From Anagrus nilaparvatae (lineage: Eukaryota > Arthropoda > Insecta > Hymenoptera > Mymaridae): 64,000 bases of DNA. Every line of letters begins with the position of its first letter. Position 1 is the stretch's first letter. Positions 12,321 to 23,074 of the stretch are shown here, one piece after another. The notes beneath the pieces are model-generated. The model saw nothing but the letters and a program-made list of their open reading frames with translations, searched no databases and was not told the DNA's origin. Location: assembly GCA_022575985.1 (NCBI GenBank), contig JAKSXM010000269.1, positions 3,410,001 to 3,474,000 of the forward strand, given 5' to 3'. The position numbers and the translations under genes were made by a program.

Positions 12321-13506
12321 TGTATAACGAGGGTAATTTGTTGAAATGAATAATATTTAATAATATACATACATATATATTTATTAATATATTTATACTT
12401 TCAGAGCGCCTTTTAATAATTATATGTATGTATAATTATTTAGTAGTAGTAATAATAATAATAAGGGGGAAATTTCATCTGTTATTCGGCTAGCTCGGCA
12501 TAAGAAACGATCTCACTCGGCAAGTGGGGGAGTTCTAAGAAATAAAGGTATTTATGTGGGGAAATATTATTATATGTGAACATGCACTTACACTAAAATG
12601 AATTGAACACTTATTTATTTAATTTTTGAAATTATAACTGGAACTTTATTAATAATTTTATATTATTTTATTTAACTTTATACTGCCTCGTAGGCTTTTG
12701 AACAAAATAGAAAATATATAATATGAAATAATAAACCCGCGTGGCTTTACATAAAATATTCGCGATCCGCGCGCAATCACACATACACACACTTTTACGA
12801 TACCGCGCTGATGTAATATCTGCTGCTGGAGTCGTCTACTTGTGGATGGTGTCGTTGCGTCTGCCAGGATACTTGTATTACTATGCATGCTCGTGGATAC
12901 TGATGCGGGATTGTATCTACTGCTGTCGGCTATCTCACTTCACACGATTGAGTTTTTATTTAATATTTGAATATTTTCGCTGTGGTGACCGTGGTCGGTT
13001 AATTAATATAATTTATTAATTTATATAAATTTAGGCTTCACTCTCAAATATTATCACTTTATAAATAATTATTTAATTTATTTTTAAAAAAATGGCTCCA
13101 AGGCAACACCCGTGTCTTTACCAGGGTTTTGGCACATGGAGGTGCGAAACCATGAACTGCTCTATGGACACTCGCGCGTGACTTCGCGGTCCAGAGCTAA
13201 AACCGGAATGCTCGTTTTGCAAAGGAAACGGCATGGTCTTCTTTTACAGCGCCGTGCGGCTGATACTATAAATCATTATCAGTCGATATGTAAATCTATA
13301 AATTTTATTGATCGGTGCTGCTTTTATTAATTCTATATTTAAATATTTTTGAACTAAAAATAATATTTTTCAAATTTGATTGTTGCTGGGCGGAAATATT
13401 CTGTCTTGAAGACTTGAGGCGCGCGAATATGTGTGTATGTATGTTTGCAAATATTAAATAATTTAATATTTAATATTTGCTTGTAACGGGCAAAAATGCC
13501 TCGTTA
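12321..13506 (+). mobile_element. Probable solo LTR (about 1.19 kb), family II
   Basis: Begins TGTATAACGAGG and ends GCCTCGTTA; the ends are near-inverted repeats (TAACGAGG). CAAC(T) flanks it at 12317-12321 and 13507-13511. The interrupted gag resumes exactly in frame after it, which fixes the insertion within one or two bases. A canonical LTR would end TTACA before the duplication, so the right end may have lost CA. It contains a GC-richer stretch (12735-13320) and a terminal hairpin (GTAACGGGC ... GCCTCGTTAC). The small open frames inside look incidental. Confidence 0.75.
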
Positions 13507-13801
13507 CAACTGAAGATCTTTTCAATGAAATAAGAAGTTTGGAGCATTTAATAAAGAAAAAGCCTTTTGATAGAAAAAGTGAAAATCAGCGAACATTCCA
13601 GTCAAAAGAAAAATCACAAGAAAAAAAGCCTTGTAGAATCTGTGAAAAAATAGGTAAGAATAATAGATTTCATTTAGAATCCATGTGTTGGTTTAAAAAT
13701 AAAGAAAATAACGATAATAATAATCACAAAACAGGGAGTAAACTGATCGATGTCAAAAAAGGTAGTTTTATAGAAAAAGCACATGTAAATAAGATTTGTT
13801 A

Positions 13802-16800
13802 AAGTAAAAACTGATGTAATATAATATAATTTAGTTGTTAAAACTTTTATAAAACTGTGAAAGAAACTGGCATTAAAATAAGCTTAAATGTCGTTTCTTT
13901 AATTTAACAGGCATAATATTTTAAGTAAACTCTATAATGTAATTTATGTAAAATAGTAATAATTAATAATTAAGCTTTGATTTTACAGAGAAACTTAGTT
14001 TTGTTTATTGAAGTGCCAAATATAAATAAATATAAGAAAGATTTAAATAAATAAATATAAGCATATTATAAACATATGGTTAAAATACTTTAATTACAAA
14101 TATGCTGCGCAAAAAACACCCAGTGGTGGACAGAGCGCCCTTAAACTAAAGCACTCTTTTTAGGCAAATTTCTAAAAATTACTAAAAACGCTATACATAC
14201 AATAAAAAGAAAATAAAAAAATAATGAACGGATTTTTTTTTTTAAAATATTTTTTAAAATTTGACTGTTTATTTACAAGTTTAAATTTGATTATGTGAAT
14301 AAATTACTTTTATTTATTTACTAATAAAATTTTCTAAAAAATCAGAAAATCTATTCAAAATTTTCGCCTGAAAAGTGGGTCCTAGAAATTTTGTTGCTCT
14401 TACTTAGTAGATAGTAATAGTAGTTGTTCATTTTTTGCTTGGAATTATCCATTTGTTGCTGTTACGTTATTTTTTTTTAATAAGGTAGTATTTTGAACCA
14501 GCCCCGAAAAAGTTTTATATCGAAATGAAACAAATGATATTAAGATTTTTAGTTAACAAAGGACTTTTTAGCGTGACTAAAAAAAAATTAATAGAAGCAT
14601 TGATTGAAGCTTTAAAATTTATTTTTCTGATCCCGAATCAGCTTAAGAGTACAGCATGTCATTTTGTTTTTATTTATGTTTTAATTTTATGGTTTTTTTA
14701 AATTTTTTTGGGAGCAAAGAAAGTTTTATTTATTTAGAATAGAATATTTTGGCTTAAAAAATTTTTTAAATTTATTAAAAAATAAGACTTTATGCTATTG
14801 GACAAAATTTTATTTGAAATTTAAACAATATGGCGCGCACCCAGAACTCTTAAGAGGAATCGAAAATAGTGAATCATTTTAAGAATACTGCCTGGAAGCC
14901 ATTTTTTCAGCTAAAAGCCAATCCCATAAACGGGGACGCTTTCTCACAGCCCCATTAGCTTAATTTTAACTAAAACAAAAAAAGAAAATAAGAAAAATGA
15001 TCCACGAGAAATTCTGCAGATGCGATAACTCTCCCTTTCTACGGAAAATTTTCATACAACATTATAACAAATAAAATAAAATTCTGTGTCAAAAAATCTT
15101 CTGCTCCGCACGCAATGTAAGAGCAATAAGCTAAAAGAGGCTATGAAAATTGGATTTACAATTGTAATGTGGCTATTTCCGGCTTTGCCGAAATAGACAC
15201 ATTATTGTAATTGTCGAATTTTTATCATTTTATGACTTCTTGTGTTCGCGGGACTTACCAATCTCTGTCATATAAGCTGAAAAGAGAAAGAGAGTAATAT
15301 ACTTTAAAATCGGGGTCGGGGGAATATTATAGAGAAAAAGAGATAGAGATATTTATGATTTAAACACAAGGGAAAATAAAACACATTTTATTTAACTTAA
15401 CACAAAAATCAAAATCATACTTTTATTCAATTAATTATATATATTTTAAAATTTACTTATTTCCTAATACTATAAATGTCACTGTCTCTAAAATTCAATA
15501 ATCACTGTCTTTTTCATAATCATAAATTCACTGTTTTTTATTATCAAAATTCATTGCCTCTATTAAAATTTCTAATAACTTTTAACGATCGCGACACACA
15601 CACATTATTAAACACACGAGGAGTTTCGGGCTTACCTTTTGTCGTCAAAAATCTAGGTGCTGAAGATATATAGCTATCTTCGTTTAACAAAGCATAAGTG
15701 AGGATTTCTTTTTTCTTACTCTACTACAATGTCTGTATGAATGTGTTTGTTTATTAAAAGAGTATAATTATCATTTTTTTACACGTTTAATTAAACTTGG
15801 CTTTATTCATAAAAAAAAATAAGTGTAAAGAGCGCGTTTAAAAACCAGATAGATTGTTGGGGTATAAAAACAGAATAATTGAAAGTATAAATCCAACAAG
15901 CATTTTATAGGCACTTTTTTTCACAGCTAGCTGTTAAAAAAAGTGCTAGCTGTGAAAAAAATTAAAAATCATAGTGAAAGTTCTTTCTAATATAGACATG
16001 CCTTTCAAATCATCCTAAAAAAGTATTCGTTAGGTGGGAGATTGATTTAAGGGAAATTGTGTTACGTAAGTGCGTGACCGATTTAGAATATAAAAGAATT
16101 TCTTTCAAAATACGTGCAGTAACAGGTTTACTTTTTGTGTTTTTTATTTTAGTACTTCCTAAATATTTGAAATATTATTTATATTCAGTCATCTCATTTT
16201 TAAACCTGTTTTTACACTTATTTTTATTTGCAAAATAGAGCCTTAATTAAACTTGTAAAAAAAAGTTGTGTATATAACTCGAATATAAAATGGTCTTTCG
16301 AAATATCAGTCTTAAACCCGTATTTAAAATACCTTTTTATATTCTAGATATATAAATAACCATAATAGAACAGCTTGGAGTACTTAATATACTATTGATC
16401 AAAAAAAGATGTGGACTTATTATATATAAAAGATGTGGAAATATTTTCTAGAAAAATTATTTTTTTTCTAAAAATATTCGGGTAAAAAATATCTGTTGAC
16501 AAATTATCCTCCGAGCGATCTCTGTAAAAAATTTTATGCTTGTAACTTTATTAGGAGGGAAGAGACAGCAATAAATGCATAAAACACGTTTAACTAATGC
16601 ATTAAAAATTATTTTAAATTAACCAAATTTTAACTGCAGGTTCTTTAAACCTTTAACTTCATGGGAGCGTTGGAATTTTTAAAAAGTATTAACAAATAAA
16701 TTGTTTATAACATTATAAGCTAAAATCGCTTAAACTTATCGTAAAAACGTAATTCTTTTTTTAAATGACAGGTAATCTTTTAGTATTTGGTCAACGTCCG

Positions 16801-17835
16801 TATATTGTTTTGATAACAGTGAAAAAAACGAGTGAATTTTTATGAGTAGAGTGCTAATAAATAAATCCTATTGTTTATTAATAACTTGAAGAAAAAAATT
16901 TATGATCTAAGCACCCATTGATATCCTTGAGTTTTTTTTACGAATAAGGGTCCAAGTTACAGAGATCCAAGGATAATTTTTTAACAGTTTTTTTTTTATC
17001 CCAACATTATGAGGCCATTTTTCTGGAAAAATTAGTTAGTAATATACGCACAAAAACAGTGGTTTTTACTATTAAGAAATCCAAAAAACTCATCAAAAAC
17101 GCGTATTTTTTTGTAAATGGAAATATCGATTTTTGAAAATTTGGTAAAAAAGGTCTAAACTTTGACCGCTTATAACTCGGTCCCAGTGCGTCGGACCGGC
17201 GTTAGAAGATTTTTAGTTTTTGGGTATTTGAAAATAATTTCTCTTTCATGGGATTTTCTAAAAAATTTTCTTAAAAAATATAGTTTTTCACCATATTAGA
17301 GCTAAAAAACTTTATGAATGGCATATTTTTTTTAGTTCAAAAATCCGATTTTCGAATTAGTAAAAGCTATATTTCGGAGTCTTAAAGGAGTCCTAAAGGC
17401 CTAAAAAAATGTATTTAATTTTCCACTTTTCTTTTTTATCAAATTTAACTTCTTAAAAAAAATTTATTTTTTAAAATCGCACAAACGTTATAAAGAAAAA
17501 TAAATTAGTAAAAATTATATTATTTAAATAACTTTTAATATAAAATAATAAAAAAAATAAAAAACTATTATTTTGAATAACGTGGTAGCATTAGAAAAAG
17601 TCAAAAAAGTATTTAGTTTTAAAAACCCGGCTTACTTACTAAGCGTTTACTAAGCGTTTTTCTCCTCCATTCGTTTCTAATATTTTTCCTCTTACCTCAT
17701 CCCTACTTTTCCCTACAGTGGAATCGTATCCTACATGTAAGACAAAGGCCACTACCATACCAAAAGTATGTCTGCACCGTTCATCTCCTACGTACGCTCA
17801 CTTATCGATGCCATTAGCGAAAAAAACGCTTATCC
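13802..17835. other. No recognisable gene
   Basis: AT-rich sequence with many stops in all frames. The only structures I see are short palindromes: CTATTTCCGGC/GCCGAAATAG at about 15177-15204 and the cruciform-like repeat listed at 15912. A GA-rich run (AGAGAAAGAGAG type) lies near 15280-15350. Confidence 0.5.
15912..15962. repeat. Near-perfect 34-bp palindrome plus partial third arm
   Basis: CACTTTTTTTCACAGCTAG pairs with the following CTGTTAAAAAAAGTG. CTAGCTGTGAAAAAAA then repeats the arm again, so two alternative hairpins can form. Confidence 0.6.
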
Positions 17836-18164
17836 AAAACCCTAAGGAAAAAAACTCTAAGTGAAAGGTAAATGGAATACTACGCTACCTCAAATGTAGT
17901 GGCGAAGATGACGCCTACTAAATTTGGAGGCAAAGACTATTCTAACAAAATTTCCAAAACTCGTATTTTGCTATTTTCTGTCGTACCGACTTAATGTTAT
18001 TTAAATGAAGTCGGTACGGCAGAACATAGCAAAATACGAGTTTTGAAAATTTTGTTGGAGTAGTCTTCGCCTCCAAATTGAGTAAGCGGCGCCTTTGCCA
18101 CTACATTTGAGGTGGCGTAGTATTCCATTTATCTTTCACTTGGAATATTTTTCCTTAGGGTTTT
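17836..18164. mobile_element. Fold-back MITE-like hairpin (329 bp)
   Basis: The left arm starts AAAACCCTAAGGAAAAA and the right arm ends with the reverse complement CCTTAGGGTTTT. The ~155-bp arms match almost throughout (for example CCGACTT/AAGTCGG at the centre) around a loop of about 15 bp near 17993-18007. There is no coding capacity. The flanks show no clear target duplication, so the class is unknown. Confidence 0.75.
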
Positions 18165-18239
18165 AAATAATCATTTTATTCAATAGGGGCGTCGTTATAG
18201 GATCGAGCACTCTATACTATATAACCTCTTTGATTTTCG

Positions 18240-18350
18240 TTGCTAGCACGAATTAAACAATCTCGTTCTCAGATATCGTTACAATCATAAATCATTATTA
18301 TTATTTTCAATTATTCACGGATAATAAAGGGATTTGTAAAAAATTTTAAA
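18240..18350 (+). repeat. Dispersed repeat, inverted copy of 8334-8446
   Basis: TTGCTAGCACGAATTAAACA at the left, then CTCGTTCTCAGATATCG and TTTTCAATTATTC. It runs up to the R1 LINE fragment that starts at about 18460. Confidence 0.6.
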
Positions 18351-18459
18351 TTTATTAGTGGAAGCAAATTAGCATTTAATAGTGATGTAAAAGGGAAGTG
18401 CAATTTTTTTTTTTTGTGTTTAATATACATATGTAAGAAAGAATCTGATTTTTTTTGTG

Positions 18460-19897
18460 TCCCGGAGGAACGCTTGGCCAGATATAAAGAATCCAAATTG
18501 GCTGGGCTTCTAACAGAGTGCGCCTTCGAGCGAATGCAAGGCGCTGTTTTAAATGTCTGGGCTATGGACATAACCAGTATGTCTGCAAAGGCCCAGACCG
18601 AAGGAAAGCGTGCCTCAAATGCGGCGTTTTGAGGGCCATAAAAGAAGCGAATGCCAGAAGGAAACGTCCGAGTGTTTCCTCTGCAAGAATAGGGACGACA
18701 AGTGCTCTACGGAGCACTATGCCGGAGAAGGAAACTGCCCCAGTTACCGGGAGGCTCTGGCTGCGCCAAGGAATAAGTGTCATCGGAAATGATCAATGTT
18801 CTACAAGGGAACATGAATCAAGCCCGGGAAGCTGGTGCTTTGTTGGAACAGATTGCCCGTGAAGAGGATTCAAATATCCTCTTACTAAGCGAGCAATCAT
18901 ACAATATGAACCATAAATACTGGCTAACCGATGACACTGGCTGTTGCGCCATATGGCTCCGGGGTAGAGCCCAAACGTCCTTGACCAGAAAAGGGAAAGG
19001 CAATTGCCACGTTTGGGTCACGTGCGGGGAGACAACTTATATAATTGGCTACCTCTCCCCAAACGATAGCTCGGAAGTGCTGGCTACAAAGCTGGCCAGC
19101 ATTGAGAACACGGTTCGGACGGTAACTGGAATCGTTATCCTTGCTGGAGACTTTAACGCTAAGGCCTTAGAATGGGGCATGCCGACGACCAATCCTAGGG
19201 GACAGCAGGTACTAGAAATGGCCACTAGATGCAAACTAGTGGCCCAGGATAGAGGAAACCGGTCCATCGACGAGAGGGCAGGTTGGGGTGCCTCTATCCC
19301 AGACATAACCTTTGCAACAGAAGGTGCGTCTGGGAGAATCGGCGAATGGACGGTGATGGATGGTTACAATTGTAGCGACCATCATTACATCACCTTCCGG
19401 GTGCTTGAAAGAACCTCCCAACGGCCTCCGTACGAGAGGCGTCCTTTGGGTTGGAATGTACCTAAGATGGACGAGGACAAGTTCGAAGAGTATTTTCGAA
19501 TGGAGTCGGCGTCCGTCCCTGCTTGGCATGTAGGGGCTACGGTTCCCCGCGAGGCTGAAATCTTAGTCAAGAAAGTAACATCTCTATTGCGAGGGGCGTG
19601 TGACGCATCTATGCCTCGTCGAAGGCCCTGGAAAGGGAGTAAGCCAGTTTACTGGTGGACTTTCGAAATAGCGGAACTCCGCTAGGAGTGCCACTGGACG
19701 CGACGAAGGGCGCAGAGAGCATGGGACAGGCCCGAGGCTGCTGCACTTTCCCAGGAACACAAAGATGCTAAAAACCGGCTGGCCAAAGCTATCCATCAAA
19801 GCAAGGCTTGATGCCTGCTTACATTACGCGAGGATGTAAACAAAGACCCCTGGGGTCTTGGTTACAAAGTCGTAATGGGCAAGTTGAACCGGGAGGA
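18460..19897 (+). pseudogene. R1-clade LINE fragment: gag zinc knuckles and pol endonuclease
   Basis: The gag part (18460-18792) carries three zinc knuckles (CFKCLGYGH, CLKCG, CFLCKNR...H...C), but two frameshifts break it: the segment before about 18518 and the segment after about 18635 are in other frames. Gag ends at 18792 and pol begins at 18789 in an ATGA overlap, as in the better copy at 60-63.5 kb. Pol then runs open to a stop at 19685, covering an APE-type endonuclease with QGNMN, LLLSEQ, GDFNA, IPDITF and SDHH motifs. A frameshift-free but stop-interrupted continuation reaches MGKLNR at about 19890, where the sequence jumps into a Helitron helicase. The RT domain is absent. The copy is truncated at both ends and is not functional. 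Confidence 0.85.
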
Positions 19898-20400
19898 TTA
19901 CAAAATATCCTATATTTATCTAAAAATTGTCGAGTTGTATTAAGGGCAAACTTATGGACTGCTCGAGGTTTAATCAATGGTAATTTAGGTCATGTCAGAG
20001 AAACAATTTATCCTGACAATGGTTCACCGCCGAAATTACCAGAAGCAATCATGGTAGAATTCGACAATTACCGAGGAACATATTTTATATAAAAATTTGC
20101 ACTAACCCATACATGGACACAAAATTAAATACAATGCAGCAGGATACAAATTCCACTTATGTTATCTTATTCGATAACAATACATAATTCGCAAGGACAG
20201 ACTATTCATAAAATGTTTCTCCATATAGGAGACAGTGAAAAACAATTAGGCCTAACTTATGTAGGATAAATAGAGTTAAATCAGTTAACGATTTAATTTT
20301 AATAAAAGATTATAATATATATAGATACGACTCTACTCGACTATGCGCTTCTTTTAAGGAGAAACAAAAGTTTTACACAAATTATAAAACGATATTCACT
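19898..20400 (+). pseudogene. Helitron helicase C-terminal fragment
   Basis: Encodes the last part of a Pif1-like helicase: LRANLWTARGLINGNLGHVR, a PPKLPEAIMVEFDNYRGT stretch, then in a second frame the motif V/VI region (SYSITIHNSQGQTI and LGLTYVG). It aligns by eye with 26600-27147. It begins abruptly at the LINE junction and has stops and frameshifts, so it is a dead fragment. Confidence 0.85.
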
Positions 20401-21735
20401 AAAATATATTAATATTTACACACAATATATAGAAAAAAATAATATTTTATACATAAAATAATTCAATAAAGTGTTTTTTTTATTAAATTTATACGCATTT
20501 ACTTACTTATATCATTATTAATTATAAAAAAAATTGAAATTATTTCTAAACTAAATCATATAAATACGAAATGAAAGAACTTTTATTATTAATAAAAAAA
20601 GTATTACTTATTTTTTAAATTATTTTTTCATAAGAAATCATAATTTTATGATTTGTAAGGAATAATTAGATAAATTTAGAAATTTCACGAATGTTGACGA
20701 TTATCTAGTGAATTTTAACGTTGATTCAACTACTTGCAACTAATTCCTTTAGGAATATGGAAAACTGTAATAGAGGACAATATTTAAGGATAGTTTATAC
20801 CAAATAAAACTTATACCTTTAATGTATATGAGTGTATATATATTTTAGAATTAATATATAGGTATTGAATAATACAAAATATCCGTACAATAATTAATAC
20901 AAGTCAAGTTTTAAGATAGTGTTCAAAAGAGTAAAGAGTATAGTTTAAATAGATATGGCTAATCAATAGTACTACTCAGAAGTGGCTCGAATAATCGAAT
21001 CGTCAGTACGACTATTAGTACTGACTCTGAGAGACTTTTTCATAAAAAGTTTTTCACGGAGCTTTTTTCTTGATTCAAATGAACATTAAATTTTTCTTAT
21101 CTTAGCTCGCTTTGACTTGTTTTACGAAATAATCTCTTATTAATTCTATTATTGTAGTATTGTCTCTATACAATTATAGTTAAATATTCATAATTTATAA
21201 AATAATTTTGATTTGAATTTAAGTTAATTTATTAAGTTTTTTGATATTGAATTTTCCCGTGTTGGAATCTGAAAAAATTTATTTGTTAATGTGGGAGGAG
21301 ATGTAAAAATTATCAAAAATTTTCTGATTTATTTGTAAAATAGTTCCTATTTTACATCTCCTTATTCCTTCTATGCTATAAGTAGCATAAATACTGTATA
21401 TATACTGTAAGTATATACTGTAAGTATTGTTATACACAAAAATTGTCAAATTTTTTTTTAGAAATGTATAAAAATTACCATCACCTTAAGAAAATTTTTG
21501 AATATCATTACATTGCTAATCTTTATTAATAAAAATTCTTTATTATTTTTTTCGCACTTTAACATACTTTTACTTTCTTACTTTGTCATTATACAAGCAT
21601 GACTATTTTGTTATTAATTAATTATTATTAGTAATAGTTATTAAGTTTTCATCAATATTAAAACAAGCTCTGCATATATTCAAAAAGAAGAGAAAAAGAA
21701 TTCTGTTACTTTTATCTGCAATGCCTTGTATAATT
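20401..21735. repeat. Non-coding; partial LTR-like similarity at 20657-20810
   Basis: No gene is seen. 20657-20810 (TGTAAGGAATAATTAG, then ACTTGCAACTAATTCCTTTA, GGAATATGG, AGAGGACAATATTTA) follows the first ~140 bp of the LTR-like sequence at 38451 in the same orientation, so it may be an LTR remnant. The rest has simple AT-rich runs. Confidence 0.45.
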
Positions 21736-21899
21736 AGACTGTGCGAAGCACAGTCTATACCGGCGACAAAATGTCACTCGTTAAGGTCACAGTGAACTCC
21801 GATTAGGTTCAAAATTTATATATAAGTTAGATATAAGACCAACATGAACTGTATTGATTTTGAGCTAAATCGAAAATATAGTACCGAAATTATTATCAA

Positions 21900-22880
21900 T
21901 TTACGGGAATAACAGCGTTAAAAACACAAAATGTCGATTATAAGACACAAAACATGATAAAATAAGCACTTTCAGGATGAAAATAATCATTCCAGGTTGT
22001 AGCGGATACCCTGGAGGTATAATTTTTCATTTTCCACACAAATATATTTTCCGATTTTCCAAGATGGCGGCCCGATAAATTTGAAAAAATGAACTTTTAA
22101 CTTTACAAGGGGGTTTTTTAGGGCAAAAAAAACGAATATTCGGTGGAAAATATTCAGTTTTTTAACCTAAAAAATTTTCCGATTTTCCAAGATGGTGGAC
22201 GAAAAAACTTGAAAAAATGAATTTTTGACATAAAACATGATAAAATAAGGACTTTTATGATGAAAATAATCATTCTAGGTAGAAGAGGATACCCTGGAGG
22301 TATAATTTTTCATTTTCCACACAAATATATTTTCCGATTTTCCAAGGTGGCGACCCGATAAATTTGAAAAAATTAACTTTTAACTTTACAAGGGGGTTGT
22401 TTAGGGCAAAAAAACGAATATGCGGTGGAAAATATTCAGTTTTTTAACCTAAAAAATTTTCCGATTTCCCAAGATGGCGGACCAAAAAACTTCAAAAAAT
22501 GAACTTTTAACTTTAGAGAGGTGTTTTTTAAAGCAAGAAAAACAAATATTCGCTAGAAAATATCCAGTGTTTTAACCTAAAAAATTTTCCGATTTTTCAA
22601 TATTACGAACCGCAAAACTCAAAAAAATGAATTTTTAACATTACAAGGGCGTTAAAAACACAAAATGTCAAATATAAGACATAAAGCATGATAAAATAAG
22701 GACTTTTAACATGAAAATAATCATTCCAAGTAGAAACGGATACCCTGGGGGTATAATTTTACATTTTCCACACGAATATATTTTCCGATTTTCCAAAATT
22801 ACGGACCAAAAAACTTGAAAAAATGAACTTTTAACTTTACATAGCGGTTTTTTAGAACAAGAAAAACAAATATTCGGTAG
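21900..22880 (+). repeat. Higher-order minisatellite in the 5' part of the Helitron-like element
   Basis: TTTTCCGATTTTCCAAGATGG (variants) recurs about every 120-200 bp, near 22052, 22172, 22333, 22455, 22575 and 22780. A longer unit containing CATGATAAAATAAG and CGGATACCCTGGAGGTATAA recurs at about 21955, 22235 and 22690. It occupies the place where the 5' coding region of a complete element would be expected. Confidence 0.7.
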
Positions 22881-23074
22881 AAAATATCAAATTATCATAT
22901 TATATCATACAAAATATCAAATAACAAAATATCATATTCTGTTTAATTTTATGAAATATAAAATAATGAAAAGTCTATATAATTCCGAAAGTTTACTATT
23001 AGAGACCGCTAGCGTCGTGCTTTATTATGGTGTTTATAATTAAGTGTGTCCATAATTAATAATTAATTATGTCC

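Larger units (their letters stand above)
10371..13801 (+). pseudogene. Ty3/gypsy-like gag interrupted by two solo LTRs
   Basis: Three coding blocks, 10371-10469, 12086-12321 and 13512-13801, form one gag once the insertions at 10470-12085 and 12322-13511 are left out. The first block joins the second in frame (SSWE to DWKNNF), one 1-base frameshift follows near 12104, and the second joins the third exactly in frame (LQST to EDLFNE). The second block has a capsid-like helical region ending LLLEVNKEIDKRTLIDLIA. The third block has a basic linker and a zinc-knuckle-like CRIC...H...C motif (about 13630-13690). The frame stops at 13801, before any protease or pol. Both insertions carry direct repeats of target sequence at their ends. 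Family assignment rests on layout and motif style and is not certain. Confidence 0.75.

Noticed and set aside
12658..13330. Several open frames in a GC-richer patch that could look like a small gene
   Set aside because: They lie wholly inside the probable solo LTR at 12321-13506 and show no domain.
18555..18640. Zinc knuckles as a possible host CCHC gene
   Set aside because: Position, order and the following ATGA-linked endonuclease show that it is LINE gag.
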